Positions 16,168 to 25,591 of a stretch of DNA of 53,657 nt are shown in pieces. The stretch covers positions 1 through 53,657 of the forward strand of contig JAPOJR010000005.1 in NCBI GenBank assembly GCA_029978325.1. Reading direction: 5' to 3'. The number at the start of each line of letters is the position of its first letter. Position 1 is the stretch's first letter. The translations under genes and the position numbers were made by a program. The notes beneath the pieces are model-generated. The model saw nothing but the letters and a program-made list of their open reading frames with translations. It did no database searches and had not been told where the DNA came from. Source of the DNA: Alphaproteobacteria bacterium (GTDB taxonomy: Bacteria > Pseudomonadota > Alphaproteobacteria > Bin95).

Positions 16168-17991
16168 CTAACGCGTCAGTTCCAGCCCCGGCAGAGTTCC
16201 GTCGGCGCGCCAGCGGTCTAGCTGGCGGATATACACCATGGGTCCGCGCCAATACTGGTTGTTCTTAGCCACCCGCATGTCCAGCGCGCCGCCTTCGTTG
16301 TTGTAGTAGCCGGGCGTGCATTCCGACAGGAAGGCCCGGCGGCCGATCGCCAGTTTGACGATGGTATCGACCCAGTCCTGCTCTGCCTCGGCAGAGGGCT
16401 CCAGCGCCTTCACGCCCGCCGCTTTCGCCTGGCTCAGCACATAGGCGATGTGTTGAGACTTGACGTCCAGCATGTGCTGAAAATTGGCGCTCTGGCCGGA
16501 TTGCATGGTCGAAAATATGATCAGGTTTGGAAAGCCGCGGGTGAAGAGGCTGTGCAGCGTCTCCGCCCCGTTCTTCCACTTCTCGCCCAGGCTTTGGCCA
16601 TTGCGCCCATAGAGATCGAAGCCGATGGTGCGGTTGTAGCCAGTGCCGACCTCGAAGCCGGTGGCGTAGATCAGGCAATCGAGCTCGTATTCCTGGCCGT
16701 CCACCACCACGCCCTTTTCCGTGATCCGTTCGACCCCCTGGCCTTTGGTATCGACCAGAGGGACGTTCGGGCGGTTGAACGTCGGCAGGTAGTCGTCGTG
16801 GAAGCAGGGCCGCTTACAGAACTGATTGTACCAGGGTTTCAGCGCCTCCGCCGTCGCCTTGTCTTTGACGATGGCGTCGATGCGGGCGCGAACCTGCTCC
16901 ATCTTCTGGTCGTCGGCCTGCTGGATCAGCGCCTGGGCGTCCTCGACCTCCTCGCCGGCCTGCTGGCGGCGGCGGGCGGCCAGCAGGATATTACCGATCA
17001 GGTCGGTCCAGCCATCGTTGACCAGGTCCTCCTCGAAATCCGCGCCGGAGATGACGGCGGTAAAGTTCGCGATACGCTCTTGCTGCCATCCCGGCTTCAG
17101 TCTGGCTGCCCACTCCGGATCGGTCGGGCGGTCGGCGCGCACGTCGACAGAAGACGGGGTGCGCTGGAAGACGAACAACTCTTTCGCCGAACGTCCCAGA
17201 TGCGGCACGCATTGAACCGCCGTTGCGCCGGTGCCGATGATGCCAACGCGCTTGTCCCGCAGCTTGTCGAGATTGCCCAGGGAATCGCCGCCGGTATAGC
17301 TGTAATCCCAGCGGCTGGTATGGAAGGTATGGCCCTTGTAGGATTCGATGCCCGGCACACCCGGCAATTTCGGCCGGCCGAGCGTCGTACCGCCGGCCAT
17401 GATCAGAAAGCGGGCGCGGATCGTATCGCCGCGGTTCGTGGTCACCGTCCACCGCAGCGCGGCATCATCCCAGCGTGCTTCGGTGACAACAGTCTGGAAC
17501 AAGGCTCTGCGGTACAGGTCGAAATGGCGGCCTATGCGCTGGCAATGCTCGTACAACTCGGTGGCGCGCGCGTATTTGCGGGTCGGGATATAGCCGACTT
17601 CCTCCAACAGGGGCATGTAGATATAGGCCTCGGTATCGCAGGCCGCGCCCGGATAGCGGTTCCAATACCAGGTGCCGCCGAAATCGCCGGCCTTCTCTAT
17701 GATCCGCAGGTCGTCGATCCCAGCCGCGGACAGGCGCGCAGCCGCCAGCAATCCGCCGAAGCCGCCGCCCAGGATTGCCACCTCGATGGTCTCGTCTAGC
17801 GATTTGCGGGTGAAGTTCGGGTCGGCATAGGGGTCGTCGAGATAGTGGGCAAAGTCGCCCACCGTCGCGACATACTGGTCGGTGCCGTCGGCGCGGACGC
17901 GACGGTCCCGCTCCTCACGGTATTTATCGCGTAGCCGGAGGGCGTCCGGAGCATCCGGTACTTCGTTGATCGCATGATTCTGGTGGGGCAT
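16168..17991 (-). CDS. Flavin-containing (Baeyer-Villiger type) monooxygenase
   Basis: A 607-residue class B flavoprotein monooxygenase. The FAD site is LGGGFGG (residues 74-80), with [15 protein letters not shown] (105-119) typical of the family. The Baeyer-Villiger fingerprint appears as [12 protein letters not shown] (218-229), with Tyr in place of the first Phe. The NADPH site is GTGATA (253-258). Such enzymes insert oxygen beside a carbonyl, turning cyclic ketones into lactones. The start at 17991 has AGGAGGTCGGG directly upstream; the 22 codons before it are ignored. Divergent from the acyl-CoA ligase across 255 bp, which suggests one catabolic cluster. Confidence 0.88.
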   Translation of the reverse strand: MPHQNHAINEVPDAPDALRLRDKYREERDRRVRADGTDQYVATVGDFAHYLDDPYADPNFTRKSLDETIEVAILGGGFGGLLAAARLSAAGIDDLRIIEKAGDFGGTWYWNRYPGAACDTEAYIYMPLLEEVGYIPTRKYARATELYEHCQRIGRHFDLYRRALFQTVVTEARWDDAALRWTVTTNRGDTIRARFLIMAGGTTLGRPKLPGVPGIESYKGHTFHTSRWDYSYTGGDSLGNLDKLRDKRVGIIGTGATAVQCVPHLGRSAKELFVFQRTPSSVDVRADRPTDPEWAARLKPGWQQERIANFTAVISGADFEEDLVNDGWTDLIGNILLAARRRQQAGEEVEDAQALIQQADDQKMEQVRARIDAIVKDKATAEALKPWYNQFCKRPCFHDDYLPTFNRPNVPLVDTKGQGVERITEKGVVVDGQEYELDCLIYATGFEVGTGYNRTIGFDLYGRNGQSLGEKWKNGAETLHSLFTRGFPNLIIFSTMQSGQSANFQHMLDVKSQHIAYVLSQAKAAGVKALEPSAEAEQDWVDTIVKLAIGRRAFLSECTPGYYNNEGGALDMRVAKNNQYWRGPMVYIRQLDRWRADGTLPGLELTR

Positions 17992-18246
17992 CCCGACCTC
18001 CTGGATCGTGGCGCAATCGTGCTGGTGCAGACTGCGCCGCATCGCGGAATTTCGCATTGGGTGATGCTACCGGATACCGAAATTTGATAGCAAGTCCGGT
18101 CTTCCCGCCGCATCGCCCGCAGCAAGGCTCCGGCGTCGTTTGGCGAGAGCCGGACAGCGCAAGTCTCTTTCCTCCAATCCCATTGCCAGGCTAGGCTCCC
18201 CTCCGGCCATGCACGAGACTTTGCACAGGCTTTGGAGGACACCGCC

Positions 18247-19884
18247 ATGCTTGGGCTGATGCAGGAAGCCCCTTTGCTCACCAGTCAGACGCTGGCCTAT
18301 GCCGCCCGCGTTTTTCCGCACACCGAGATTGCGACGGCTGACAATGGCCGGGTCATCCACCGCACAAGCTACCGCGAGGCTGATGGCCGCGCGCGCCGGC
18401 TCGCCTCGGCGTTGACACAGCGGGGGCTGGCCAGCGAAGGCGTTTTCCTCGGCGCGCTTGCGTGGAACACCTGGCGGCTGTTCGAGGTGATGCACGCGGT
18501 TCCCGGCGCGGGCGGTGTGCTGCACACCGCCAACCCGCGCCTGCACGAGGGGCATCTGGCCTACACCGTCAATCATTGCGGCGACCGCGCCGTGTTCGTC
18601 GATCTCGACACCTTGCCGCTCGCTGAGGCCATCGCGCTGGAGTGCCCCGGTGTTAAGCACTGGATCATCCTGGCCGCCGCCGATGAAATGCCGGAGACTT
18701 CGCTGCCGGGCGTGCTCTGCTATGAGGACCTGCTGAACGAAGGCGATCCCGACTTCGCCTGGCCCGAATTCGACGAGCGCCGCGCCTCGACTATCTGTTT
18801 CACCTCCGCGACGACGGGCGAGCCGAAGGGCGTGCTCTACAGCCACCGCGGCACGGTGCTGAATGTGATGACGATAGCCGGCAAGAATGGCTGGAACCTG
18901 GGCAAGGGCGACTGCGTGCTGTGCGCCGCCGCGTTCTTCCACTGCAACGGCTGGGGCATGCCCTACATGGCGCCGCTGACTGGCGCGAAGATGGTGCTGC
19001 CGAGCCGGGTGGTGAGCCCGCGTGCCATGCTCGACCTGTTCCGCAGCGAAGGCGTCACCCATTCCGGCGGCGTGCCGACCGTGCTGATGGACCTGCTGGG
19101 CGAGCTTCAGAAAGACGGCGGCGATTTCGGCCCGCTGCAGCAACTCTGGACCGGCGCGACCGCCCCGCCCGAGTCGCTGCTGCGCCGGCTGGAGGCGCTG
19201 GGGCCGAAGGTTGTGCATGCCTTTGGCATGACCGAGACCACCCAAGCCCTGACCGTCGCCGTGCCCGACCCGCATGCGAGTGAGGCCGAGCGCCGGGCTG
19301 AGCAACAGACCCAGGGTCAGCCGGTTTTCCTCTCCGACGTGCGCGCTGTCAGCGAGGATGGGCTCGTGCTGCCGGCGGATGGTGAGAGCGTCGGCCTGTT
19401 GCAGGTGCGTGGGCCTTCGGTGGCCGCTGCCTATTTCAACCGCCCGGACCTGACGCCGGTGACGGCGGACGGCTGGCTCGACACCGGCGACATCGGCTCT
19501 GTCGGGCCGGAGGGGCATATGCGGATCAGCGACCGCGCCAAGGACGCGATCAAGTCCGGCGGTGAGTGGATCAGCTCGGTCGAACTGGAAAACACCGCCG
19601 CCGGCTGCCCTGGCGTTGCGGAGGCCTGCTGCATCGGCGTCGAACACCCCCGCTGGCAGGAAAGGCCTCTGCTGCTGATCGTGCGGGAGGCGGGCTCGGA
19701 CGTGGATGAAGCGGCGGTCCGTGCCTACCTGGACGGCAAAATCGCCAAATGGTGGATGCCGGACGCCGTAGTGTTCGTCGACGGCTTGCCGAGGAACGGT
19801 GTGGGCAAGGTGATGAAGGCGCAGTTGCGGGAAGAATACAGGTCCATCCTCAGTACCCAGGCCGATGCCTCCGCAGCCGAATAG
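18247..19884 (+). CDS. AMP-forming acyl-CoA ligase
   Basis: A 545-residue adenylate-forming enzyme that activates a carboxylic acid with ATP and loads it on CoA. The P-loop is TSATTGEPKGV, with Ala for the usual Gly; GMTET, the WLDTGDIG block and the C-terminal GKVMKA (catalytic Lys) are all present. It belongs with medium-chain ligases of the AlkK type. GGAGG sits eight bases before ATG 18247; an in-frame TTG 15 bp upstream is inside that ribosome site and rejected. First gene of a plus-strand series of six; the next gene starts 9 bp after its stop. Confidence 0.9.
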   Translation: MLGLMQEAPLLTSQTLAYAARVFPHTEIATADNGRVIHRTSYREADGRARRLASALTQRGLASEGVFLGALAWNTWRLFEVMHAVPGAGGVLHTANPRLHEGHLAYTVNHCGDRAVFVDLDTLPLAEAIALECPGVKHWIILAAADEMPETSLPGVLCYEDLLNEGDPDFAWPEFDERRASTICFTSATTGEPKGVLYSHRGTVLNVMTIAGKNGWNLGKGDCVLCAAAFFHCNGWGMPYMAPLTGAKMVLPSRVVSPRAMLDLFRSEGVTHSGGVPTVLMDLLGELQKDGGDFGPLQQLWTGATAPPESLLRRLEALGPKVVHAFGMTETTQALTVAVPDPHASEAERRAEQQTQGQPVFLSDVRAVSEDGLVLPADGESVGLLQVRGPSVAAAYFNRPDLTPVTADGWLDTGDIGSVGPEGHMRISDRAKDAIKSGGEWISSVELENTAAGCPGVAEACCIGVEHPRWQERPLLLIVREAGSDVDEAAVRAYLDGKIAKWWMPDAVVFVDGLPRNGVGKVMKAQLREEYRSILSTQADASAAE

Positions 19885-19893
19885 GAGCCCGAC

Positions 19894-20310
19894 ATGCCAA
19901 CCGCCGCCGAAGCCGAGTTTCTCGCCCAACCCTGGGTTCCGATGCTGGCAGTGGCGGCGCCGGGACGGGCGCCGCTCTGCATTCCGGTCTGGCATGCATT
20001 GGATGACCAGGGCCACCCTTGGTTCGTTACCGCCAAGAATTCCCCCAAGGCCAGACTGATCGCAACCGCGGGCCGCATCACCCTTACCGTCCAGCGCGAC
20101 CGCTCGCCTTATGCCTATGTCAGCGTCGAGGGGCCGGCGTTGCTGGAGACCGTGACCTACGCCGAGTTCCTGCAAATGGCGATCCGCTATGAGGGCGAAG
20201 CCGACGGCACCGCCTATGCCGAGAGCATGCGCGCCGCGTTCGACGCCGGCACCCGCTGGCGCATCACGCTGAAGCCGGAACGCTGGTCAAGCTATGGACT
20301 AGGCGCTTAA
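19894..20310 (+). CDS. Pyridoxamine 5'-phosphate oxidase-like FMN/F420-binding protein
   Basis: A 138-residue split-barrel protein. PLCIPVWHALDDQG then PWFVTAKNSPKARLI (about residues 44-58) is the flavin phosphate-binding pattern of PNPOx-like proteins, and residues ~60-80 (RITLTVQRD, YAYVSVEGPA) fit the barrel core. Family members use FMN, F420 or heme, often to reduce small aromatic or enone compounds; the cofactor is not clear here. It follows the acyl-CoA ligase by 9 bp with AGGAG before the ATG, so it is surely in the same transcript. Confidence 0.82.
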   Translation: MPTAAEAEFLAQPWVPMLAVAAPGRAPLCIPVWHALDDQGHPWFVTAKNSPKARLIATAGRITLTVQRDRSPYAYVSVEGPALLETVTYAEFLQMAIRYEGEADGTAYAESMRAAFDAGTRWRITLKPERWSSYGLGA

Positions 20311-20365
20311 GATCGAGGCCTAACCGGCCTGAAAGATGGCTGTCTCAAAACCGAAGGAAACCTCC

Positions 20366-21427
20366 ATGGCCAAAGCCCCCGCTGCCCCGCCGACCCCCTC
20401 CGGCGGTTCGCACTACATTCCGGTCCGCGAGGACTGGCTGGCGCTCTATGACGAGCCGGCGCTGGAGCCGGACCTGCCGATCATCGACCCGCACCACCAT
20501 TTGTGGGAGCGTGAGGACTGGACCTACATGCTGCCGGAGCTGCTGGAGGACTGCAATTCCGGGCACAACATCATCGGCACGGTGTTCGTGCAGTGCCGCT
20601 CCATGCACCGCGCCTCCGGTCCCGAAGAAATGAAGGCGATTGGCGAGACGGAGTTCGCCAACGGCGTCGCCGCCATGAGTGCCAGCGGCGGCTATGGCAA
20701 GACCGTCGCCTGTGCCGGCATTGTCTCCTACGCCGATATGTTCCTGGGCGAGAAGGTGAAACCAGTGCTGGAGGCGCACATCGCCGCCGGCAATGGCCGG
20801 TTCCGCGGCATCCGCCACATCGTCGCCTGGGACCCGGACCCGGAGGCACGCAATCCTGCGTACCAGCCGGGCCAGCACGCGCTGCTGAACGAGACCTTTC
20901 AGGCGGGTCTGCGCCAACTCAGCCCGCTGAACCTGACGTTCGAGGCCTGGCTCTATCACCCGCAGATTCCGGACGTGGCAAAGATGGCGCGGGCTATTCC
21001 GGAACTGAACATCGTGCTCAACCACATCGGCGGACCGCTGGGCATCAACGCCTATGCCGGCAAGCGCGATGAGGTGTTTGCAGACTGGAACAAGGCGATC
21101 CGCGAACTGGCGACCTGCCCGAATGTGACCGTCAAGGTCGGCGGCATGGCGATGCGGCTGAACGGCTTTGACTTCCACGAGAAGCCGCGCCCGCCCTCTG
21201 CCCAGGCGCTGGCCGATGCCTGGAAGCCCTATGTCGATACCTGCGTCGAGGCGTTCGGCGCCAGCCGCTGCATGTTCGAGAGCAACTTCCCGGTCGACAA
21301 GGGCAGCTATTCCTACAGCGCCTATTGGAACGCCTGCAAGCTGTTGAGCAAAGGCGCCAGCGCGGACGAAAAGCGCGACCTGTTTGCCGGGACGGCCAAC
21401 CGGTTCTACCGGCTGGGCCTGATGTAG
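20366..21427 (+). CDS. Amidohydrolase family 2 metal-dependent hydrolase
   Basis: A 353-residue TIM-barrel hydrolase of the amidohydrolase-related group that includes ACMS decarboxylase and lactone hydrolases. IIDPHHHLW gives the HxH metal site; LNHIGGP provides the later His and FESNFPVDK the final Asp/Asn region. Such enzymes cleave lactones or decarboxylate ring-cleavage products, which would fit downstream of a Baeyer-Villiger reaction. I use ATG 20366 with AGGAAA before it; an in-frame ATG at 20336 lacks a ribosome site. 55 bp after the PNPOx-like gene. Confidence 0.87.
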   Translation: MAKAPAAPPTPSGGSHYIPVREDWLALYDEPALEPDLPIIDPHHHLWEREDWTYMLPELLEDCNSGHNIIGTVFVQCRSMHRASGPEEMKAIGETEFANGVAAMSASGGYGKTVACAGIVSYADMFLGEKVKPVLEAHIAAGNGRFRGIRHIVAWDPDPEARNPAYQPGQHALLNETFQAGLRQLSPLNLTFEAWLYHPQIPDVAKMARAIPELNIVLNHIGGPLGINAYAGKRDEVFADWNKAIRELATCPNVTVKVGGMAMRLNGFDFHEKPRPPSAQALADAWKPYVDTCVEAFGASRCMFESNFPVDKGSYSYSAYWNACKLLSKGASADEKRDLFAGTANRFYRLGLM

Positions 21428-21437
21428 AGACTGCGAG

Positions 21438-21475
21438 GCTCCCCGGACGAGGTTGAAGCCGCGCTCCGGGGCAGC
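21438..21475 (+). terminator. Hairpin after the amidohydrolase gene
   Basis: GCTCCCCGGA (21438-21447) pairs with TCCGGGG-C-AGC (21465-21475), ten pairs with one bulge and a 17-nt loop. Only TTAG follows, so termination would be partial; it may split the series before the thiolase. Confidence 0.35.
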
Positions 21476-21612
21476 TTAGTGGCGATACCAGTATTCTTGT
21501 GTCATGCGGTTTGTTGCGTGGCGCAGACTCATTTGCGGCGTCGGGCCGGCAGGCCTATAGTGCCGGTCTGAAGTCGCTTCTCAATACACCCTATTTTCGG
21601 GAGACCTCCCCA

Positions 21613-22800
21613 ATGCTTTCTGATCCCATCGTCATCGTCGGCATGGCCCGTACCCCTATGGGCTCATTCCAGGGCGAATTGAAGGACGCCACTGGCCCAG
21701 AGCTTGGCGCAACGGCGATGACTGCCGCCCTCCTAAAGGCTGGCGTCAAGCCGGAGGACGTGCAGGAAGTCATCATGGGATGCGTGCTGCCACACGGCCA
21801 GCGCCAGGGCCCGGCCCGCATCGCTGCGCACCTCGCCGGCATTCCGCGCGACGCGGGCGCGACCACCATCAACAAGCTCTGCGGCTCCGGCATGAAGGCG
21901 ACGATGCTGGCGCACGACCTGATTGCCGGCGGCAGTCAGAATATCATGGTTTCCGGCGGCTTCGAGAGCATGACCAATATTCCCTACATGGTGCCGAAGG
22001 CGCGCGAAGGCATGCGCATGGGCCATGGCCAGTTCCTCGACGCCATGTTCTGGGATGGCCTGGAAGACGCCTACCAGCCGGGCAAGCTGATGGGCCACTT
22101 TGCCGAGAACACGGCGCAGCACTTCCAGTTCACCCGCGAGCAGCAGGACGAGTTCGCCATCCGCTCGCTCGCCCGCGCAAAGAAGGCGAATGAGGACGGC
22201 ACATTCGCTGGCGAAATGGTCTCGCACACGGTGAAAACCCGCAAAGGCGATGTCGAGGTCAAGGCGGACGAGCAACCGTTCACCGCCAATATCGAAAAAA
22301 TCCCCGGCCTACGTCCGGCCTTCGCCAAGGACGGCACCGTGACGCCGGCCAACTCCTCCTCGATCAGCGACGGTGCGGCCGCGCTGGTGCTGATGCGTCG
22401 GAGCGAGGCGGAGCGCCGTGGCCTGAACATCCTGGCCACCATCGTCGCTCACACCAGCCACGCGCAGGAGCCGGAGTGGTTCACCACCGCGCCCGTCGGC
22501 GCGATGCAGAAGCTGTTCGCCAAGACCGGCTGGAGCAAGGACGAAGTCGGCCTCTACGAGATCAATGAGGCCTTCGCCGTGGTGCCGATGGCCGCCATGC
22601 GCGAGTTCGACCTGCCAGCCGACAAGGTGAACGTCCACGGCGGCGCTTGTGCATTGGGCCACCCGGTCGGAGCCTCCGGCGCCCGCATCATCGCGACTCT
22701 GGTGAACGCCATGCACAAATACGACGTGCAGAAGGGCGTCGCCGCCATCTGCATCGGCGGCGGTGAAGCCACTGCCATGGCGATTGAGAAGGCGGCGTAA
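21613..22800 (+). CDS. Acetyl-CoA C-acyltransferase (thiolase)
   Basis: A 395-residue degradative/biosynthetic thiolase with all catalytic residues: nucleophile Cys90 (NKLCGSGM), His350 (ALGHPVGASGAR) and Cys380 (ICIGGGEATA). It cleaves beta-ketoacyl-CoA to acetyl-CoA, or runs the reverse condensation. The start MLSDPIVIVG at 21613 matches the family N-terminus; 38 codons of open frame upstream do not. Fits the last step of the acid activated by the nearby ligase, though the intervening dehydrogenase and hydratase genes are not here. A REP-like palindrome follows it. Confidence 0.93.
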   Translation: MLSDPIVIVGMARTPMGSFQGELKDATGPELGATAMTAALLKAGVKPEDVQEVIMGCVLPHGQRQGPARIAAHLAGIPRDAGATTINKLCGSGMKATMLAHDLIAGGSQNIMVSGGFESMTNIPYMVPKAREGMRMGHGQFLDAMFWDGLEDAYQPGKLMGHFAENTAQHFQFTREQQDEFAIRSLARAKKANEDGTFAGEMVSHTVKTRKGDVEVKADEQPFTANIEKIPGLRPAFAKDGTVTPANSSSISDGAAALVLMRRSEAERRGLNILATIVAHTSHAQEPEWFTTAPVGAMQKLFAKTGWSKDEVGLYEINEAFAVVPMAAMREFDLPADKVNVHGGACALGHPVGASGARIIATLVNAMHKYDVQKGVAAICIGGGEATAMAIEKAA

Positions 22801-22830
22801 GCGGCCTCTTAGCTCCATCTGCTTCTCTTC

Positions 22831-22924
22831 CGTCATTGCGAGGAGCAAAGCGACGAAGCAACCCAGGGACTATAGAGTCCAGACCACTGGGTTGCTTCGT
22901 CGGCTACGCCTCCTCGCAATGACG
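22831..22924. repeat. REP-like palindrome, family 1, copy A
   Basis: The ends CGTCATTGCGAGGAG (22831-22845) and CTCCTCGCAATGACG (22910-22924) are perfect inverse copies; inner arms of 16 bp (22851-22866 and 22887-22902) pair perfectly, leaving a 20-bp loop. A second, diverged copy lies at 33011-33105. The CATTGCGAG...GCAACCCAG pattern is a known type of dispersed intergenic palindrome in proteobacteria. Confidence 0.9.
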
Positions 22925-22983
22925 GTCTGGAAGATTGACGTTGGCCTGTACGAAAGTTGCTTTGGCCACTGGAAATCGCCATC

Positions 22984-23802
22984 ATGACCACCTCGCAAAC
23001 CGCCCACATCCCCGGCTCCCCCCGCCTTGCTTACGACAGCGTTGGTGAGGGGCCGCTGGTGTTTTTCCTGCACGGCATCGGCGGCAACCGCAGCAACTGG
23101 CACGACCAGCTTCCGGCCTTCGCCGCAGCCGGTTACCGAGCCGTCAGTTGGGATGCCCGTGGCTACGGTCTCTCCGACGACTATGAAGGCCCGCTGAATT
23201 TCGAGGATTTCAGCCACGACCTGGCCCGCGCGCTCGACCATCTGGGCGCGGAGAAGGCGCATCTGGTCGGGCTCTCCATGGGCGGGCGCATCCTGCAGGA
23301 TTTCTACCCACGCTATGAGGACCGCGTCGCCAGCCTGACCCTGGTGGCGACCGTTCCCGGTTTCGACAAGTCGCTGTCGCCGGAAAAGCGGGCCGAGTTC
23401 GTGCGCCTGCGCACCGATCCGCTCAAGGCCGGCAAGCCGCCGGTGGAGATGGCCCCAGCCGTCGCCAATACCCTGATCGGCCCGAAAGCGCCGCGCTCCG
23501 CCTACGACCGGCTGGTTGCCAGCATGGCGATCCTGCATGTGGAAAGCTACATTAAGACGGTTGAGGCGACCGTGCTCTATGACCAGCAGGTGGACCTGCC
23601 CGCGATCCGCGTGCCGACCTGCCTGGTGTTCGGCTCCGCCGACAAGCTGACGACCACCGACGTCGGCGAGCGCATGCACGCCGCCATCGCCGGCAGCGAG
23701 TACCACGTGCTGCCGGACGCCGGCCATTTGGTCAATATCGAGCAGCCGGAAACCTTCAACCGGATCGTGCTGGCCTTCCTGGCCCGGCACCCGCTGGCCT
23801 GA
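22984..23802 (+). CDS. Alpha/beta-fold hydrolase
   Basis: A 272-residue serine hydrolase. The oxyanion loop is FFLHGIGGNRSNW, the nucleophile Ser98 is in GLSMGG, and Asp220 (FGSADKL) with His248 (DAGHLV) completes the triad. It resembles 3-oxoadipate enol-lactone hydrolases and meta-cleavage hydrolases. In this setting it could open a lactone formed by the nearby Baeyer-Villiger enzyme, but the substrate is inferred only. ATG 22984 chosen over a TTG nine codons upstream. Separated from the thiolase by the REP element, so it may have its own promoter. Confidence 0.88.
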   Translation: MTTSQTAHIPGSPRLAYDSVGEGPLVFFLHGIGGNRSNWHDQLPAFAAAGYRAVSWDARGYGLSDDYEGPLNFEDFSHDLARALDHLGAEKAHLVGLSMGGRILQDFYPRYEDRVASLTLVATVPGFDKSLSPEKRAEFVRLRTDPLKAGKPPVEMAPAVANTLIGPKAPRSAYDRLVASMAILHVESYIKTVEATVLYDQQVDLPAIRVPTCLVFGSADKLTTTDVGERMHAAIAGSEYHVLPDAGHLVNIEQPETFNRIVLAFLARHPLA

Positions 23803-23878
23803 GGCATCTCTAGCCCTGCCTGTTCGACCCGGCTAGAGTGGTCGGCAACGCACGCTCTATGCATACGAGGCCCCGTTT

Positions 23879-25426
23879 ATGCCCCAGACCCTGGACGAAT
23901 CCCGCATCCCCGTTCTCGTCGGCTCTGGCCAGATCACCCAGCGTGAGCCGGACCCGGCCAAGGCGCTCGACCCGCTGAGCCTGACGGCGGAGGCCTGCCG
24001 CATCGCCGCCAACGACGCCGGCCCCGGCCAGAAGCTGCTGGAGAGCCTCGACACCATGGCGCTGCTCCGCTCGTTCTCGGACACAAGCTGGCGCTTTACC
24101 TCGCCCTTTGGCGGCTCCAAGCATCCGCCGAAGTCACTGGCGGCGCGGCTGGGGGCAGACCAGATCGCGCGCAAGCTCTACACCCATCCGGGCGGAAACA
24201 TGCCGCAATGGCTGATCTCCCGCTTCTCCGAGATGATCACCCGCGGCGAGGTCCAGGCCGCCATTGTCACCGGCGGCGAGGCGCTGGGCACCCAGAAAGC
24301 GGCGGAGCGGGCCGGCCTGAAGCTCGACTGGAACGAGGACCCGGGCGGAGAGCCGGAGACCTGGGGCGTCTCCACCCGCGGCTGGAACGATATGGAAGAC
24401 CGCCACCGCATGGCCGGCGCCATCTTCGCCTATCCGATGATCGAGAACGCCATCCGCGGCTCACGCGGGCGCAGCATCGAAGAGCACGCGCTCGCCATGG
24501 GCCGGCTGTTCTCCGGCTTTGCCAAGGTGGCCGCCGCCAATCCGCTGGCCGACCGCCGCGACGGCTTCACGGCGGAGCAACTGGCGACCGTGACCGACAA
24601 GAACCCCTATATCGGCTTTCCCTATCCGAAGCTGATGAACTCCAACGCCTTTATCGACCAGGCCGCGGCAGTGATCCTGACCAGCGTCGCGAAGGCGAAG
24701 GAGCTGGGTATCCCGCGGGAGAAGTGGGTCTATCTGCACGGCTGTGCCGATACCTACGACCACTGGTTCCTGTCCGACCGCATCAACTTCTACACCAGCC
24801 CCGCCATGCGCATCGCGGCGCGGGAGGCGTTTGAGATGGCGGAGTGCACCGCCGATGACATGGCCTTCCTCGACCTCTATTCCTGTTTCCCGAGCGCGGT
24901 GGAGATCTGCTGTGCGGAGCAAGGCATCGCCGAGGACGACCCGCGTGGCCTGACCGTTACCGGCGGCCTGCCGTACTTTGGCGGGCCCGGCAACAACTAC
25001 GTCACCCACTCGATTGCCGAGATGATGAACAAGGTCCGCTCGCAGCCGGGTGCGAAGGGCATGGTGACGGCGAACGGCAACTATGTGACCAAGCAGGCGG
25101 TCGGCATCTATTCGACCGAGGAGCCGGCAAAGCCGTTCGCGCCGAAGGACCCGAAGACCTACCAGGCCGAAATCGACGCCGCCAAAGGCCCGAAAGTGGT
25201 GGAGCATGCGGAGGGGTCTGCCGAGATCGAGACCTATACGGTGATCCACGACCGCAAGGGCCCGAGCTACAGCATCCTCTATGGCCGCCTGGACGACGGC
25301 AGCCGCTTCATCGCGAACACCCCTGCCGATCCGGACCTGCTGACCGAGATGGAGGTTAAGGATTATCTGGGTGCCAAGGGCCGGGTGAATACTAAGGACG
25401 GTCAGAACACGTTCGTTCCGACCTGA
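23879..25426 (+). CDS. TLP1-type thiolase-like protein
   Basis: A 515-residue protein with thiolase fold (residues ~1-420) plus a C-terminal extension resembling the additional domain of mycobacterial thiolase-like protein 1. The classical active-site cysteine loop is not recognisable: the equivalent region reads THPGGNMPQW. LYSCFPSAVEI stands where SCP2-type thiolases have HDCF, and GGLPYFGGPGNNY replaces the usual GGHPLGATG. It may bind acyl-CoA or sterol-type CoA esters without standard thiolytic activity. 76 bp after the hydrolase; ends before a second type of REP palindrome. Confidence 0.82.
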   Translation: MPQTLDESRIPVLVGSGQITQREPDPAKALDPLSLTAEACRIAANDAGPGQKLLESLDTMALLRSFSDTSWRFTSPFGGSKHPPKSLAARLGADQIARKLYTHPGGNMPQWLISRFSEMITRGEVQAAIVTGGEALGTQKAAERAGLKLDWNEDPGGEPETWGVSTRGWNDMEDRHRMAGAIFAYPMIENAIRGSRGRSIEEHALAMGRLFSGFAKVAAANPLADRRDGFTAEQLATVTDKNPYIGFPYPKLMNSNAFIDQAAAVILTSVAKAKELGIPREKWVYLHGCADTYDHWFLSDRINFYTSPAMRIAAREAFEMAECTADDMAFLDLYSCFPSAVEICCAEQGIAEDDPRGLTVTGGLPYFGGPGNNYVTHSIAEMMNKVRSQPGAKGMVTANGNYVTKQAVGIYSTEEPAKPFAPKDPKTYQAEIDAAKGPKVVEHAEGSAEIETYTVIHDRKGPSYSILYGRLDDGSRFIANTPADPDLLTEMEVKDYLGAKGRVNTKDGQNTFVPT

Positions 25427-25446
25427 GGGCCACCGCACGGCACTCT

Positions 25447-25555
25447 CCCTTCAACCTGAGGTGCCGAGGCGAAGCCGAGCCTCGAAGGCGGCGCATCATG
25501 CGCCGGATTTAACCCCTTCGAGGGCGCTCTGCGAGCGCCACCTCAGGGTGAAGGG
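25447..25555. repeat. REP-like palindrome, family 2
   Basis: A 109-bp imperfect palindrome between convergent genes. Left arm CCCTTCAACCTGAGGTG (25447-25463) mirrors CACCTCAGGGTGAAGGG at the right end (25539-25555), with one mismatch; inner arms CCTCGAAGG and CCTTCGAGG also pair. A different sequence family from the elements at 22831 and 33011. It likely also acts as a bidirectional terminator. Confidence 0.88.
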
Positions 25556-25591
25556 AAGCTGGAAGGTGCCTACAGCTATACAGCTACCGCT

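Noticed and set aside
16450..17799. 449-codon open frame on the plus strand
   Set aside because: Antisense to the BVMO gene, which has all family motifs.
18067..20175. 702-codon open frame on the minus strand
   Set aside because: Antisense to the acyl-CoA ligase and PNPOx-like genes; no recognisable domain.
22831..22924. CRISPR repeat or transposon end
   Set aside because: A single palindrome per site without spacers or a transposase gene; fits a REP element better.
24461..25438. 325-codon open frame on the minus strand
   Set aside because: Antisense to the TLP1-type gene; composition is that of a mirror frame.
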